Shown: positions 10,584 to 21,220 of the stretch, in pieces
Position numbering within the stretch: the first letter of the stretch is position 1
Layout of the letters: every line of letters starts with the position of its first letter
NCBI GenBank assembly: GCA_000310025.1
Contig: FN648777.1
Span: 1 to 46,658, forward strand
From: Ectocarpus siliculosus
Lineage: Eukaryota; Sar; Phaeophyceae; Ectocarpales; Ectocarpaceae
Reading direction: 5' to 3'
DNA length: 46,658 nucleotides
Notes under the pieces: model-generated
What the model was told of the DNA's origin: nothing
Seen by the model: the letters and a program-made list of their open reading frames with translations, nothing else
The model's database searches: none
Program-made: the position numbers and the translations under genes

Positions 10584-12104
10584 TTACTCCCCACCGTCAT
10601 CGTCGGGGCTGATTACCGATGCATCTTCACCCCCAGGCGAAGCCTTGCCGTCGTACTCTCCGTCGGAGCTGACCACCGATGCATCTGCACCACCAGGCGA
10701 AGCCGCTCCGTCGTCGCCCTCGTCGGAGTTGATCTCCGATTCAGTTTCGGAGCCACTGACACCACCACCAGGAGCCGACGGAGCCGACGGAGCCGACGGA
10801 GCCGCTCCGGCGACGCCCGCGAATCTTGCCGGGCGTTTACCCTTGTTGTTGGATTTTCCGTCAGCACTGCTTCCACCACCAACTCCCCCGCCTTCACCGT
10901 CGCCGTTCGCCGCTCCGCCACCCCCACCACCACCGCTGCCGAGAGCACCCTGCGTCCACACGCGTCCGCGTCCGCCGCCGTTTATGCAAGCATTGCCGGA
11001 CTTGCCTCCTCGGCACCTTCCTCGCCCGATCAGGGTGCCAAGATCACAGAGTTCTGAGCTGGCTTTTCCTTTGCCGCCAACGGTGCCACCGACTAGTCCC
11101 CTAAAGCCGGGGAGAGTCCCGGTCGGGCACACGGGAACTCCAGCTGCCTGCGTAGTCGTCTCCTCGCCCACGCCACCCCCCTCTCCGGCTCCAGCTCGCC
11201 CTCCCACCGGTGTATCCTCCTTTCCTCCAGACTGCCGTTCTGTAGGACAGTCGCTGTCATCACCACCCCCCTCTCGGGCTCCAGCTCGACCGCTCACCGG
11301 TTCATCCTCCACCCCTCCGTTGTTTCCAGCACCGCCCCCCGCTCCGGCCCCAGCTGCCCGTGCAGGCTTCTTCTTCATCACATCGGCTCCACCACCCGTT
11401 GGGGCCCCCTTCCTCTTCCGGTCATCGGCGCCGGAACGTTCCACCGCCGCCGCCGCGTCAGCTTGGTCGCGCTTGCGCTGGTCGTCCTTCATCCTAACCG
11501 CTTCCTTCAGCAACGGCAAGTATTGCTCCGGGGTCAGTCCCGTCGTTCCACGAGTCTGCTGGAGCTCGACTTGCATGTCTTCTGCACACACCATCCTGAC
11601 CCCCTTCTCGTGTCGCATCACGGCAACCATCCTGCCGAGATTGAAGTTTTTCACCACCTCTTTCGCACGCTTGTCCTCCCTAAATACTTGCCCGCTGACT
11701 ACCTCGGGAGGGCAAGCGTATGTTCCTCTGACATCCTCGAAGAGCTTTGTGGTCGAGGGTTTGAATGAACGCACGGGACAGTTCGGGTCTATGATCTTCT
11801 GTCGTGCAGCAGGGAACTTCGAAAGGTTCAGCGGCAACCCCCGTTCCATCAAGATGTCAATGGTCGGCGGTGCGCCGCGCACACGCTTGCCCTCACCCTC
11901 TACACCGTCACGACTGCGTCCCGCTCCTCCTCCGCCGCCGCCCCCGGGGCTGCTGCTTCCGCCGCGTTCCGATTCGCCACCACGTTCCGCTCCGCCACCG
12001 CCATCGCGGCTCGTGCCCCCCGCTCCGGCTCCAGCTGCCTGTGCAGTCCTCTCCTTGTCTCGGCCGCCCACGCCACCCCCCCCCCCGGCTTTGGCTCGAC
12101 CGCC
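10584..12104 (-). CDS. Glycine-rich multidomain protein, C-terminal part (domain D)
   Basis: Minus-strand continuation of the gene entering from 15084. It contains a fourth domain (D; about 11875 down to 11360): PPTIDILMERGLPLNLSKFP, then NFNLGRMVAVMRHEKGVRMV, then LTPEQYLPLLKEAVRMKDDQ, then MKKK. Domain D closely matches domain C upstream. After it come Gly/Ser/Asp-rich linkers and an acidic end (GGEDASVISPDDDGGE) before TAA at 10584-10586. Its frame differs by one from the upstream part, with the break at about 12103-12112. The plus strand is also open here, but as a Pro/Arg-rich shadow of the GGN codons. Confidence 0.6.
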   Translation of the reverse strand, partial: GGRAKAGGGGGVGGRDKERTAQAAGAGAGGTSRDGGGGAERGGESERGGSSSPGGGGGGGAGRSRDGVEGEGKRVRGAPPTIDILMERGLPLNLSKFPAARQKIIDPNCPVRSFKPSTTKLFEDVRGTYACPPEVVSGQVFREDKRAKEVVKNFNLGRMVAVMRHEKGVRMVCAEDMQVELQQTRGTTGLTPEQYLPLLKEAVRMKDDQRKRDQADAAAAVERSGADDRKRKGAPTGGGADVMKKKPARAAGAGAGGGAGNNGGVEDEPVSGRAGAREGGGDDSDCPTERQSGGKEDTPVGGRAGAGEGGGVGEETTTQAAGVPVCPTGTLPGFRGLVGGTVGGKGKASSELCDLGTLIGRGRCRGGKSGNACINGGGRGRVWTQGALGSGGGGGGGAANGDGEGGGVGGGSSADGKSNNKGKRPARFAGVAGAAPSAPSAPSAPGGGVSGSETESEINSDEGDDGAASPGGADASVVSSDGEYDGKASPGGEDASVISPDDDGGE

Positions 12105-15084
12105 CACGCGGTGCATCATCCGCCCCTCCGTCGTCTCCAGCACCACACCCCGCTCCGGCTTCATCGCGGCTTGTGCCCCCCGCTCCGGCTCCAGCTCCCT
12201 GTGCAGTCGTCTCCTTGTCTCGGCCGCCCACGCCACCCCCCGCCCCGGCTTTGGCTCGACCGCCCACCGCTGCATCATCCACCCCTCCGTCGTCTCCAGC
12301 ACCACCCCCCGCTCCGGCTCCAGCTGCCTGTGTAGTCTTCTTCTTCATCACACCGGCTCCACCACCAGTTGGAGCCTCCTTCCTCTTCCGGTCATCGGAG
12401 CCGGAACGTTCCGCCGCCGCCACCGCGTCAGCTTGGTCGCGCTTGCGCTGGCCGTCCTTCGCCTTCACCGCTTCCTTCAGCAACGGCATGTATTGCTCCG
12501 GGGTCAGTCGCGTCACCCCGCGAGTCTTCTGTAGCTCGGCATGCATGTCCTCCGTGCACACCGTCCTGACCCCCTTGCCATGTCGCATCACGGCAACCAT
12601 CTTGCCGAGATTAAAGTTCTTGACCACCCTCTGGCCAACGTTCCCATCCGAAAATACCCCTTTCAGGTTGAGGATCTCGGAAGGGCAGGTGTAGGTGCCT
12701 TGCGCATCCTCGAGGAGCTTCGTCGTTGTGGGTTGGAAGGATTCCACCGGAAAATCCGAGTTTGGAACGTTTTGCGGTGTGTGAGGGAACGTGAAAAGGT
12801 AAAACGGCATCCCCTGTTTCATCAACGTGTCCAGGGTCGGGGGTGCGTCGATCACACGCTTCCTCTCACGCTTCGCACCACCCTCTCCACCGCCCCCGGG
12901 GCTGTTGCTTCCTCCGCGTTCCGACTCGCCACCACGTCCCGCTCCGCCACCGCCATCGCGGTTTGTGCCACGGCTTCCCCCGCCGCCAGACCCGCGGCCG
13001 CCACCGCGCTCCGAACCTCCGCCAGCACCAACGCACCCCGGTCCTCCGTCAGCGCCACCCCCAGACCCGCCGCCGCCACCGCCACCGCGTCCCGAACCCC
13101 CGTCAGCACCACCGCCAGCACCGTGTTGCGCACCGTGATCCACATCCCCATCACCCGCCTCGGTAGCCGTCTTCTCCCAGCGCAGGTCAGGACGCTCTGG
13201 CATTGTGAACACCTTTTCCCGACGGCCGACCACTTCGTCCACGCACTGTTCCCATTGCTGTAAAGTCAAGGTCTGGCGATGTTCCTTGTTCAGCGCGTCG
13301 AGTGCCTTTTGTCGGTCGCCCGGTGGAGCCATCGCGATCCCACCATCTCTCAGCTGGACGAAAGCGATCCCGCGGTTAAATTTCTCCCGTGCTCTGGCCG
13401 TTAATTGCGATGTGCCACAATAGCCACGAGATTTTTCACCTTCGGGAAAGCCCCAGGTGCATGTGTGGTGGCGTCTGGCCACTACTTCCGGACAAAGCGG
13501 GTAAAAGAATGACACGGGGAGCGCATCGTTCACGACGTCATATTTCGTTCTTAGCCAAGCACTATGAGCCAATGGCCACGACCTCGCCATCAAGCTTTTC
13601 GTAGTAGTCTCGACGTCGAACGCTGGCGCGGCGTCGACGCCTCCAGCGCCTCCGCCATCATCATCCATGGATGCAGCACGTGGTGTGTTGCGTCTGCCAC
13701 CACCGTGCCCCGGGACCGCTCTGCCCGAGATGCCGTTGCTTCTGCTGGCGCTGCCGCCACCGCCACTGCCACCGCCACCGCCGCCACCACGTCCCGCCCC
13801 GCCCCCGCTCCCGGAGTTTTCGCTCCCCTCACCCCCAGACCCACCACCTCCACCGCGTCCCGAACCTCCGCCAGCACCACCGCACCGCTGCCCTCCGTCA
13901 GCGCCATCCCCAGACCCGCCACCGCCACCACCGTGTTCCACATCCCCATCATCCGCCCCGGAAGCCGTCTTCTCCCAGCGCAGTTTTCTATTTGGCAGCT
14001 CTGGCAACGGGTTTCCGTTTTCTTCCCTTATAGCGACCGACCTATTCATGCACTGCTCCCATTGCTCCAGAGTCAAGCTCCTTCCATGTTTCTCGTTGAG
14101 CTCCTTGACTTCCTTTTGCATGTCGTCGGGTAAGGCCACCGCGATTCCACCATCTCTCAGCTGGGCGAAAGTGAACCCGAGGTTATACTTTTTCTTTGCT
14201 CTAGCCGATATTGTCGGCGTCAGAAAAGTGTCACGGGATTCTTGACCTCGAGGAAATCCCCGCACACATGTCTCGTTGATTCTGGCGACTACTTCCGGAA
14301 ATTTTGGACAAAAAAATGAGAAGGCTGTCGCTTGGTTCTTGGACGACTGTATCGCTTTGGGCCACCATTTTGAAGCCAAAGGGCCTTTCCCCTTATCCAT
14401 CAAGCTTCTCGTCACAGTGTCGACGTCGAACGCGGGCGTGGCGTCGGCACTGCCACCGCCACCGCCACCGCCACCGCCACCGCCACCGCCACCGCCACCG
14501 CCACCGCCACCGTGCCCCGGGACCGCGCTACCCGTGGCGTCGGCACCGCCACCGTCACCGCCACCGCCACCGCCAACACCCCCGTGCCCCGGGACCGCGC
14601 TACCCGTGGCGTCGGCACCGCCACCGCCACCACCCCCGTGCCCCGGGACCGCGCTACCCGAGCTGCTGCTATTGCCGCCACCGCCACCGCCACCGCCACC
14701 GCCACCACCCCCGTGCTCCGGGACCGCGCTACCCGTGGCGTCGCCACCGCCACCGCCACCGCCACCGCCACCACCCCCGTGCCCCGGGACCGCGCTACCC
14801 GAGCCGCTGCTATTGCCGCCACCGCCACCGCCGTACCCCACGCCCCCCGCATCGCTGCTACCGACGCCACCACCGATAGCAGCTCCCCCCGGATCGACGG
14901 CGGTAGCTTTCTCACATATCGCACGGATCATCTTCACGTAGGACACGTTGTCGGTGTAGCTGGGACCCGGGGCTCTGTGCAATTCGATTCGATGTAAACG
15001 GTAATTGAAGAAGTCGAGATGGATCGCGACAATGTAGGGTCGACCAACATCGGGATGCGCGGTTTCGGGCTTTTGCTTAACCAC
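12105..15084 (-). CDS. Glycine-rich multidomain protein, N-terminal part (domains A-C)
   Basis: Reads on minus from about 15084; the first codon there is GTG, so a 5' exon is probably missing. An N-terminal block (GRPYIVAIHLDFFNYRLHRI) is followed by long polyglycine linkers (about 14870-14450) and three homologous domains: A (about 14435-13940), B (about 13625-13135) and C (about 12845-12335). A and B share FDVxTxTxSLM, PEVVARxxxTCxxGFPxGxxSR, FxQLRDGGIAxAxPxD and LTLxQWEQCM/V. C replaces these with NFNLGKMVAVMRHGKGV and LTPEQYMPLLKEAV, but the order of blocks is the same, so all domains are probably related. The family is unknown to me. Linkers contain GSAVPGHGG repeats. Location and function are unknown. 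Confidence 0.65.
14445..14870. repeat. Coding minisatellite: GCCACC tracts and a ~50-bp unit
   Basis: On plus, long (CCACCG)n runs alternate with a unit containing GTGCCCCGGGACCGCGCTAC followed by CCGTGGCGTCGGCACCG, five to six copies. Translated on minus this gives polyglycine with repeated GSAVPGHGG blocks. The tract lies in the linker before domain A of the glycine-rich protein and should vary in length between individuals. Confidence 0.8.
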
Positions 15085-15089
15085 AAGTG

Positions 15090-15300
15090 GTTTTAAGGAT
15101 TCATCGGTTATTCACTGAAACGTTTTAGTTAAAAAAAAATTAAAGTTGATAACAATGAATAAGAAAATCAGCCTGAGGTGGCTGTTTGTTTGTCTTGTTT
15201 GTAAGAAACTCCGCCTCAAGCCCTAGGTGTAGTTTCTTATTTGCGGGCCGGTACATGCATTCGCTCCCATATAAACAGGTAACAGCAAAAACGCAGTGAT
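15090..15300. other. AT-rich upstream region of the glycine-rich gene
   Basis: Contains a T/A-rich stretch (15121-15150 on plus, giving a polypyrimidine tract on minus) followed by GTTTCAG on minus, an acceptor-like context just before the first open codons of the glycine-rich gene. It also holds an imperfect inverted pair, GAAACTCCGCCTCAAGCC and GGTGTAGTTTC (15205-15240). This is either an intron or a promoter. Confidence 0.35.
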
Positions 15301-15499
15301 CTCACTTTCTTCGCTTGAACGCCGCCTCCACTCGCTTCAATCCAGTGATCACCGCCTCCTTGTTGCATTCCATGGCCATGGTCCTCAGCCGGTCACCAAG
15401 CTCATCGTCAATGACGTACTCCCCACCATCCTTTTCGCCGGCCACAAGCGTTACCAGGTCATCCCAGTGGAAACTTTGCCCCGGCTCCTGTTCACACAT
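15301..15499 (-). CDS. Small exon or small protein, unrecognised
   Basis: Starts with ATG at 15499 (MCEQEPGQSFHWDDLVTLVA) and runs 65 codons to ...GLKRVEAAFKRR. Immediately before its stop a good donor occurs on minus (AGAAA|GTGAGA). Composition is natural, acidic then basic. It lies upstream of the glycine-rich gene on the same strand and could be its first coding exon, but none of the acceptors I can see joins it in frame without a stop. Alternatively it is a small independent gene. Confidence 0.35.
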
Positions 15500-15690
15500 C
15501 CGTTCACTGCGACGCGAGACACAAAAAGAGCCTTGCTTTGTTTGTGTGTAGGTGTTTAATCGTCACGGAGACGAAGCGCGACTACTATGCCTTAACTGGA
15601 TTTTTCATTTTTCAACCTCAAGATTCTCGATGATCTTGAATGACTTGATGTTGCAACATGAGAAACATTACGCTTAATCCGATTATGATT
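15500..15690. other. Intergenic; short motif shared with the end of repeat R1
   Basis: GACTTGATGTTGCAACATGA (15643-15662), followed by GAAACATTACGCTTAA, recurs at 20276-20311, just after the second R1 copy, so it is probably part of the same dispersed repeat system. No gene is visible. Confidence 0.5.
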
Positions 15691-17168
15691 GTGTATGGGA
15701 ACTCGACGAGTATCGTCGCGTTGCCTGTCTGAAGACCAACACCCAAAAAGTCCCGATGAAAAAATTCAACACCCAATCTGGTTCGAGTCTTTCAGCGGGA
15801 CGCCCGATGAGCACACACAAAAAACAGGAACCGGGGGACCCCAAAAAACAAAGCATGAAAAATACAAAAATAAAAAAGCGAGAACAAAAGAGCCAGTAGA
15901 CGCGACAGGCTTCGAGGAGGAGGCAAAAGAGAGCACAGAAAACCACCGTCGCCGCTCGCTCTGGATCGCTGGAAACTCTCACATAGCACTTCAGATGCAG
16001 CAAACTTTAGGTAGGGCCCAAGTTCATTGCTTGACATAAAGAGGCAGTGCCCATCGCCTCACATGCAGCAGCCGGATGCACGGGTATAGCTTCTTATTCA
16101 GTCAGCAAGAAGAAAAACGACTGCGGTTGACGTTCGATGTTGTTGGGACCCCACCGGCGAAAGGCGAGAGAGAGAGAGAGAGAGAGAGAGAGGTAGACTA
16201 AGAGAAGACAAGGCATTAACTCTCAAGAAGACACTCACTCTCGTCTCTCTGGCCCACCGCGGCTGTCAGACATGATGTATATGTATCGAACGGCGATATC
16301 CAATGTGGGCTCAGCAACAACAAACAACACAAGAAACAAATATAGTCGCCGTTTGCGAAGTGTGGACTATCTTTTGTGGTAGGAAGTGAGAAGTAAAGAG
16401 AACATGACTACATCTAGTACGACGGACGAACTATTATTATCTCAATACGCTTCACGTCCGCGATAGATGCGCACCGCTGCACGATCGAGCAGATCGTTGG
16501 TTCTCATACCTCACTACGTAAATAAGATTGTGCTGCCATCTACCTTATCGCTCAAATGACGACTACGCAGCAGACTCAAGGCAAGGCAGCAACACGCTTA
16601 CCGATGCAAACCACCCATGCATGCAGCAAAACAAAAAAAAATGAAGGCGGACCGTCTGTTGTTGTTTGTCTCTTCAACTGCTGCGCTGCCGTTGCTCTTC
16701 ATGGATAACGACACTCTGGGAAAAGAGACACGCATCGCCTACGCCCACAACGCGTGCAGCCCAAAACGAGAGAGACGATACCCTTACGACCTTTGCAGCA
16801 CATTCCGAGCATATACTGCAGCAACCGCATGTGTACAGCAGCAGCCGCATGTATGTGTGTGTGTACAACGGTCACCTCAGGAAGAAAATCACAAACGCAA
16901 AAAAAAAAAGTTGTGGCGCGCAGCATGCGGGACCCTCTTTTGCTGTTCAACCGGCCGTTCCCATGGCGAAACAGAAAAGGTACAGTGAAGGCCGAATCTT
17001 GCCGGCCACAAGACGCGGAAGCTGCTCAAACTCGGGGACAGGTCATGATTTGCGATTCCCCACCGAACGGATATCGAACGATGCACGAGAAAAGCTTTAG
17101 AATTGCGAAACTTGCGGGGTCCAGTCATAGACATGGCAAGTAAACACCCCCTCACAACAAAAATAATA
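15690..17168 (+). repeat. Dispersed repeat R1, copy A
   Basis: A non-coding repeat of about 1.3-1.5 kb shared with 18995-20275 and 32930-34150, with fragments at 32470-32930 and 35130-35340. Ordered landmarks: GCATGAAAAATA (15853), CACCGTCGCCGCTC, GCCCATCGCCTCAC, TTGACGTTCGATGTTGTTGG (16129), TAGTCGCCGTTT, CGGACGAACTATTATCTCAA, GGCGGACCGTCTGTTGTTGT, CATTCCGAGCATA, GGCCGTTCCCATGGCGAAAC. A GA microsatellite lies at 16168-16192. No protein-like frame spans it, so it is probably a non-autonomous element or satellite. Only copy A has the 16388-16440 block in this form. Confidence 0.75.
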
Positions 17169-17251
17169 CAGTCGTGGGCCCGGTTTAGCGGTTCCCTGTT
17201 TTGCGGGATGCCCTGAATAGCGGTTATAAAATCTCGTGACACGGCTGCACC

Positions 17252-17285
17252 CCGGTTTAGCGGTTATACAACCGCTAAACCGGTC
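17252..17285. repeat. Perfect palindrome, 14-bp arms
   Basis: CCGGTTTAGCGGTT, a 4-nt spacer (ATAC), then AACCGCTAAACCGG: a perfect inverted repeat built from the TIR core. It lies inside the left end of the TA-flanked element and could be a transposase-binding hairpin or two inverted copies of one binding site. Confidence 0.9.
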
Positions 17286-17675
17286 GTGCCCTCAACAGCG
17301 GTTATTGGACATATTTGCAGCCACCAATAGCGGTTATCGGTTCAATTTTTGCGGGGACCTGCATGTAGTGCGCGCTTCGCTTGCACATACTCACAGCACA
17401 GCGACTTGGTCAGCCTGTTAGCTGGTCGAAGCTCATAATAAAAAGGACACAGCAAGACACACACACATACACCAAACGACGCAGGGCCAGAGAAGAATCG
17501 CCGAAAAATAGCTGAAGAAACGACGATGAGAGTGATGGTGGCGAAAGCAAGGAGGATGATGGTGAAAACACTCCAAAACGAACTCGAGTGCAAGGTGGCA
17601 GTTTTCCTCTGTTGCTACCTACCGTGTCTGTCCTTACTCCGGGTATAGCTTTTACCTGCCCCATGCCGCCCCCTC

Positions 17676-17795
17676 ACGAGGTCCCAGTTAAATGACATAT
17701 AGAAGTGTTGTGTGTTTTCAACCACGTTGAGACTGACGACGACGTATTTTCATTGGTCAGCCGGTTAGCGCGTTCGATGCTAATATTAAAGACAC
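17676..17795 (-). repeat. Inverted, diverged copy of the 151-bp repeat
   Basis: GTGTGTTTTCAACCACGTTG...TATTTTCATTGGTCAGCCGG...AAAGACACACACC is the reverse complement, with about 20% divergence by eye, of the unit repeated in tandem at 25251-25697. It lies inside the TA-flanked element. A shorter related piece is at 17409-17465. Confidence 0.7.
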
Positions 17796-18994
17796 ACACC
17801 ATGCGGCGCGTGGATGGAGAACTGTGCAAGCTTCTAGATGCGGCACGAGTCCAAGCGGCGCGCATGATTGTAAAAGTTGCTGTGGTGGCCGCGTACACGG
17901 CATGTGTGTGGGGAGGTGGAGGTTCCGGATGAGAACGAGATGCAACCGGCGTACAACCAAGAAGGCGCAGAGTTCCCCTCACTTCTCAAATCCGCCCAAG
18001 CGCCAAGAGGTGTAAGGTGGCTTTCTAGCACCAGGCGCGCGGAAAGAAACAACTCGCGCTGCAGCTACACGACAACAGCCCCACACGCGGCTCTACTTTC
18101 GCTAGAATCTCGAGGTTTTGAAGCTTCTTGACCGGAAGGTAGCGCACGCAGAAATAGTGCGCACAGGAAGAGATCGCCGAAGCTTTGCGTAAAAGGGCGC
18201 GAATGACGAAGTTGTTGAAAGTTGTCCGGTATGTACGTGGAGGGGGGCCTGACCCCTCCGACGACGACACGACGACCTAGAGCTAGGGCTATACCACCGC
18301 ACAATTTGACGGAGCGAAGGGCAGGGGGGTGATGTCGCCGCCACCACACTCGGAGGTATCATCGGATTTTGGCCAGCGTGGAGAGCGCGGAGTCGTGTGG
18401 CGTAAGCGAAGCAGCACACTATTTCGCAAGGCAAAAATGGCGTTCCTTGCAGCGCACGCCGCTCCTCCAGCGCGCAAGGCAGATACCAGAGAGATTGCTT
18501 TGGGTGAAGAATGATCGATACGCGACATGTGGCAGAAATGAGATGCTCAAGCACGTGGTTGATTGCCATTGCGTTGTCACAAGTTTGTCTCATCACCTAC
18601 TTCACTTCGTTCGTTAGAGACGCGAACGATTTTCCAGTCTTGATGAGGGGCATACAGTCCAGAAGGGAGAATACTCTTCGTGCTTTGGCGAATTAAAATG
18701 CATCATTAATTAATGAATGTGATTGCGGCGTTGTCCTTCATTGGCTCGTTACTTCTTTATCCGCACCTTCGTGTGACTGCTGCAATGATACGCATGACCC
18801 TATCAATATCATCAGCTCTCCACGCTGTTATTGTAGGGCAAAAATGGGCTTTTTCCCGGTTTAGCGGTTCATGACCACTATTAAGCCTCCCGGTTTAGCG
18901 GATAATGACCGCTAAAGTGGTTTTGCGGCGATGCCCTGAATAGCGGTTATGAAAATTCGCGACACTATGGACCGCTAAACCGGGCCCACGACTG

Positions 18995-20275
18995 TAACTA
19001 ACTGAAGTAATGGGTGGGTCAGTGGGTGGGTGACCGGCGGACCCCAAAAAGCACAGCATGAAAAATAAAAATAGCAAGGAGGGAGAACGAAGACAAGTGA
19101 GCCAGATGCGACAGGCTTCTCAGGGAGGTTGTAAAAGAGGGCGTAGAAAAGCCACCGTCGCCGCTCTGAACCGCTGGAAGCTTTCACATAGCATTGCATG
19201 CAGCAAAGAGTAGGGGCCATGCCCATTGCTTCACATAAAGAGGCAGCGCCCATCGCCTCACGTGCAGCAGCCGGGTACACGGGTAGCCTCTTACTCAGCA
19301 AGAAGCAAAACGGTTGCGGTTGACGTTCGATGTTGTTAGGACCCCAACGGCGAAAAAGCGAGAGAGACAGGTACTACTACTGTAGCAGGTTGACTGTAGA
19401 CCAAAAGAAGAGAGCGTCGAGAAGGCATTATAACTCTCGAGAAGACACTGACTCACGTCCCTGTGGCAAACCGCAGGCCGTCAAATGTGTAACGAACGGC
19501 GACATCCAATGTGCGCTCAGCCACAACAAGCACAACAAACAAAATATAGTCGCCGTTTCCGAACTGTGGAGACTTTCTTTCATTTATTTGCGGTATGAAG
19601 TTAAAACAAACTAGACGCACCACGGACGAACTGTTATCTCAATACGCTTGCCGTCGCGATAGATGCGCACCGCTACACGAATGACCAGTTCTACGCAAAT
19701 AAGATTGTGCTGCCATCTACCTTATCGCTCAAATTACGACTACGCAGCAGACTCAAGGTAAGGCAGCAATACGCTCACGATGCTTTACCACCGATCGATG
19801 CATATGCAGCAAGAAAATAAAAAAAAACGAGTACAAGGCGGACCGTCTGTTGTTGTCTGTATCTTCAACCGTGCTGCCGTTGCTTTCTTCATGGATATCG
19901 ACACGGAGAAAAAATTAAGGGATGCGCATCTCCTAGGCGAGCACAGCGTGCAGCCCAAGCGACAGAGACGATGGCGTTACGAACTTTGCAGCATATTCCG
20001 AGCATAACAGCAGCAACTGCATGTGTACAACGGTCACTCAGGAAGAAAATCACAGACGAAAAAAAAGAAGGTTGTGGCGCGCAGCACGCAGCACCCTCTT
20101 TCGCTGTTCAACCGGCCGTTCCCATGGCGAAACAGACAAGGAACAGTCAAGGTCGAGGCGTGACGGCCACAGGAGGTGCAAGGTGCTAGGTGGTTGGTGA
20201 TTCCCTACCGAACCATACAACTTGAGGGGCCACGAGATTTGCACTGTAGCCCGAGATCAGCATTTGAGACCGGGT
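18995..20275 (+). repeat. Dispersed repeat R1, copy B
   Basis: The same landmarks as copy A in the same order and orientation: AGCATGAAAAATA (19057), GCCCATCGCCTCAC, TTGACGTTCGATGTTGTTAG (19319), CGGACGAACTGTTATCTCAA, GGCGGACCGTCTGTTGTTGT (19836), CATTCCGAGCATAACAGCAG, GGCCGTTCCCATGGCGAAAC (20113). It begins directly after the right TA of the TIR element; removing that element places copies A and B in tandem. Confidence 0.8.
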
Positions 20276-20411
20276 GACTTGATGTTGCAACATGAGAAAT
20301 ATTACGCTTAACCCTATTATGACTAACCCCACTCTGGGGTGAGGATAGCAGTGAGGTTACTCTTCCTAGCTACACAGTTTTGGTGTTAGGTGGTGCTGGC
20401 GGGGGAAACAG
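20276..20411. other. Non-coding, end of the R1 region
   Basis: Contains the GACTTGATGTTGCAACATGA motif (20276) also seen at 15643. No gene is visible before the exon-like frame starting near 20412. Confidence 0.4.
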
Positions 20412-20621
20412 AAAACCGGCAACCTCGAGCCGCATGCGTCATACGACTCCGACGACGGCATCGGTGAAGGAGGAAAGGATTGGACGCACCACAAGACCCC
20501 TGGAGCGTCGACGGTCTTGAAGAGTAAGAAGAAGCTTGCGGCGGACATGAGGAAGGTCAAGGAAGTGGACTACCAGCGGGCGTTTTTTCTTAGCAACAAG
20601 AGGAAGGCTTTGGGTGATAAG
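20412..20621 (+). pseudogene. piggyBac-type transposase, probable acidic N-terminal exon
   Basis: An open frame with ASYDSDDGIGEGGKDWTHHK and KEVDYQRAFFLSNKRKALGD, ending at a donor (GATAAG|GTGGGC) in phase 0. The next exon at 21221 also begins in phase 0, so the two join cleanly across a 599-nt intron. Acidic N-termini are common in piggyBac transposases. The start is not fixed; GAAACAG before 20412 is one acceptor, and an upstream ATG exon is not evident. It could instead be an unrelated exon. Confidence 0.45.
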
Positions 20622-21220
20622 GTGGGCTTTTGGCATTCGCTTCAGAATTTCCATGCCGCCTACTGCGATCATCTGTGTCTCTTCCTTAGAAATCTACATT
20701 TGCATACAATCGAGGAAGGCTACCGGTTGGTGGTGCTGGCAATTGCAACTTTTTCTTGTTCCCTTCTCGTTCGTGAATGCAGCACACACCGTCCCTCAAA
20801 CTCGTTTGGCTTGCTCACATCTGTTGTTCGCTAGTTAGCGAGTCATCGTTACGTGTCCAAGTTGCTTGTGTGCTGTGCTGTATGTTGACCGTCAATGGTT
20901 TGGTTTCTTCCGTAATTTTATTGTTGCATTATTTGTTTGTCGTGCGTTCATCAGCACCCGTGCCCCGGACTCTCCTGGCCACCCGTGTAGTAGCCTTTCA
21001 TGTTTTCTGGGCGCTCACACATGTTGCAAGTGCTTGAAGCGCCGTTCCCTGCTGCGCTGCACTGTGTGTAAATGGGTATTATTATTTATTTTTTTTTTGC
21101 CCCCGCCTTATGTTCGTGTTCCGTCTGCGTAATCACGACCCCTATGACAAAGGACGTCCCTGACTACTTCGTTGCTCCCACCCCCCCGGCCGATGGCTTC
21201 CCGCGACATGACCAATGCAG

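Larger units (their letters stand above)
17169..18994. mobile_element. TIR DNA element with TA flanks, 1826 bp
   Basis: The two ends are perfect 24-bp inverted repeats beginning CAGTCGTGGGCCCGGTTT (17169 rightward; 18994 leftward), each flanked outside by TA (17167-17168 and 18995-18996). A TA duplication and CAGT termini fit Tc1/mariner/pogo-type elements. Inside both ends, CGGTTTAGCGGTTAT-type motifs are repeated, and GATGCCCTGAATAGCGGTTA occurs in direct orientation near both ends (17209 and 18932). No intact transposase is visible, so it is non-autonomous. It interrupts tandem repeat R1. Confidence 0.8.

Noticed and set aside
10462-12534. Long proline/serine-rich open frame on plus
   Set aside because: It is antisense to GGN-rich codons of the minus-strand gene; the minus reading shows two homologous domains with conserved non-glycine blocks, the plus reading does not.
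12541-14997. Plus-strand Pro, His/Arg and Ala/Thr-rich frames
   Set aside because: All three frames of (CCACCG)n are open; composition comes from the repeat.
16617-17143. Frames in R1 copy A, and equivalents in copies B and C
   Set aside because: They are not conserved between the three R1 copies, which differ by frame-changing indels.
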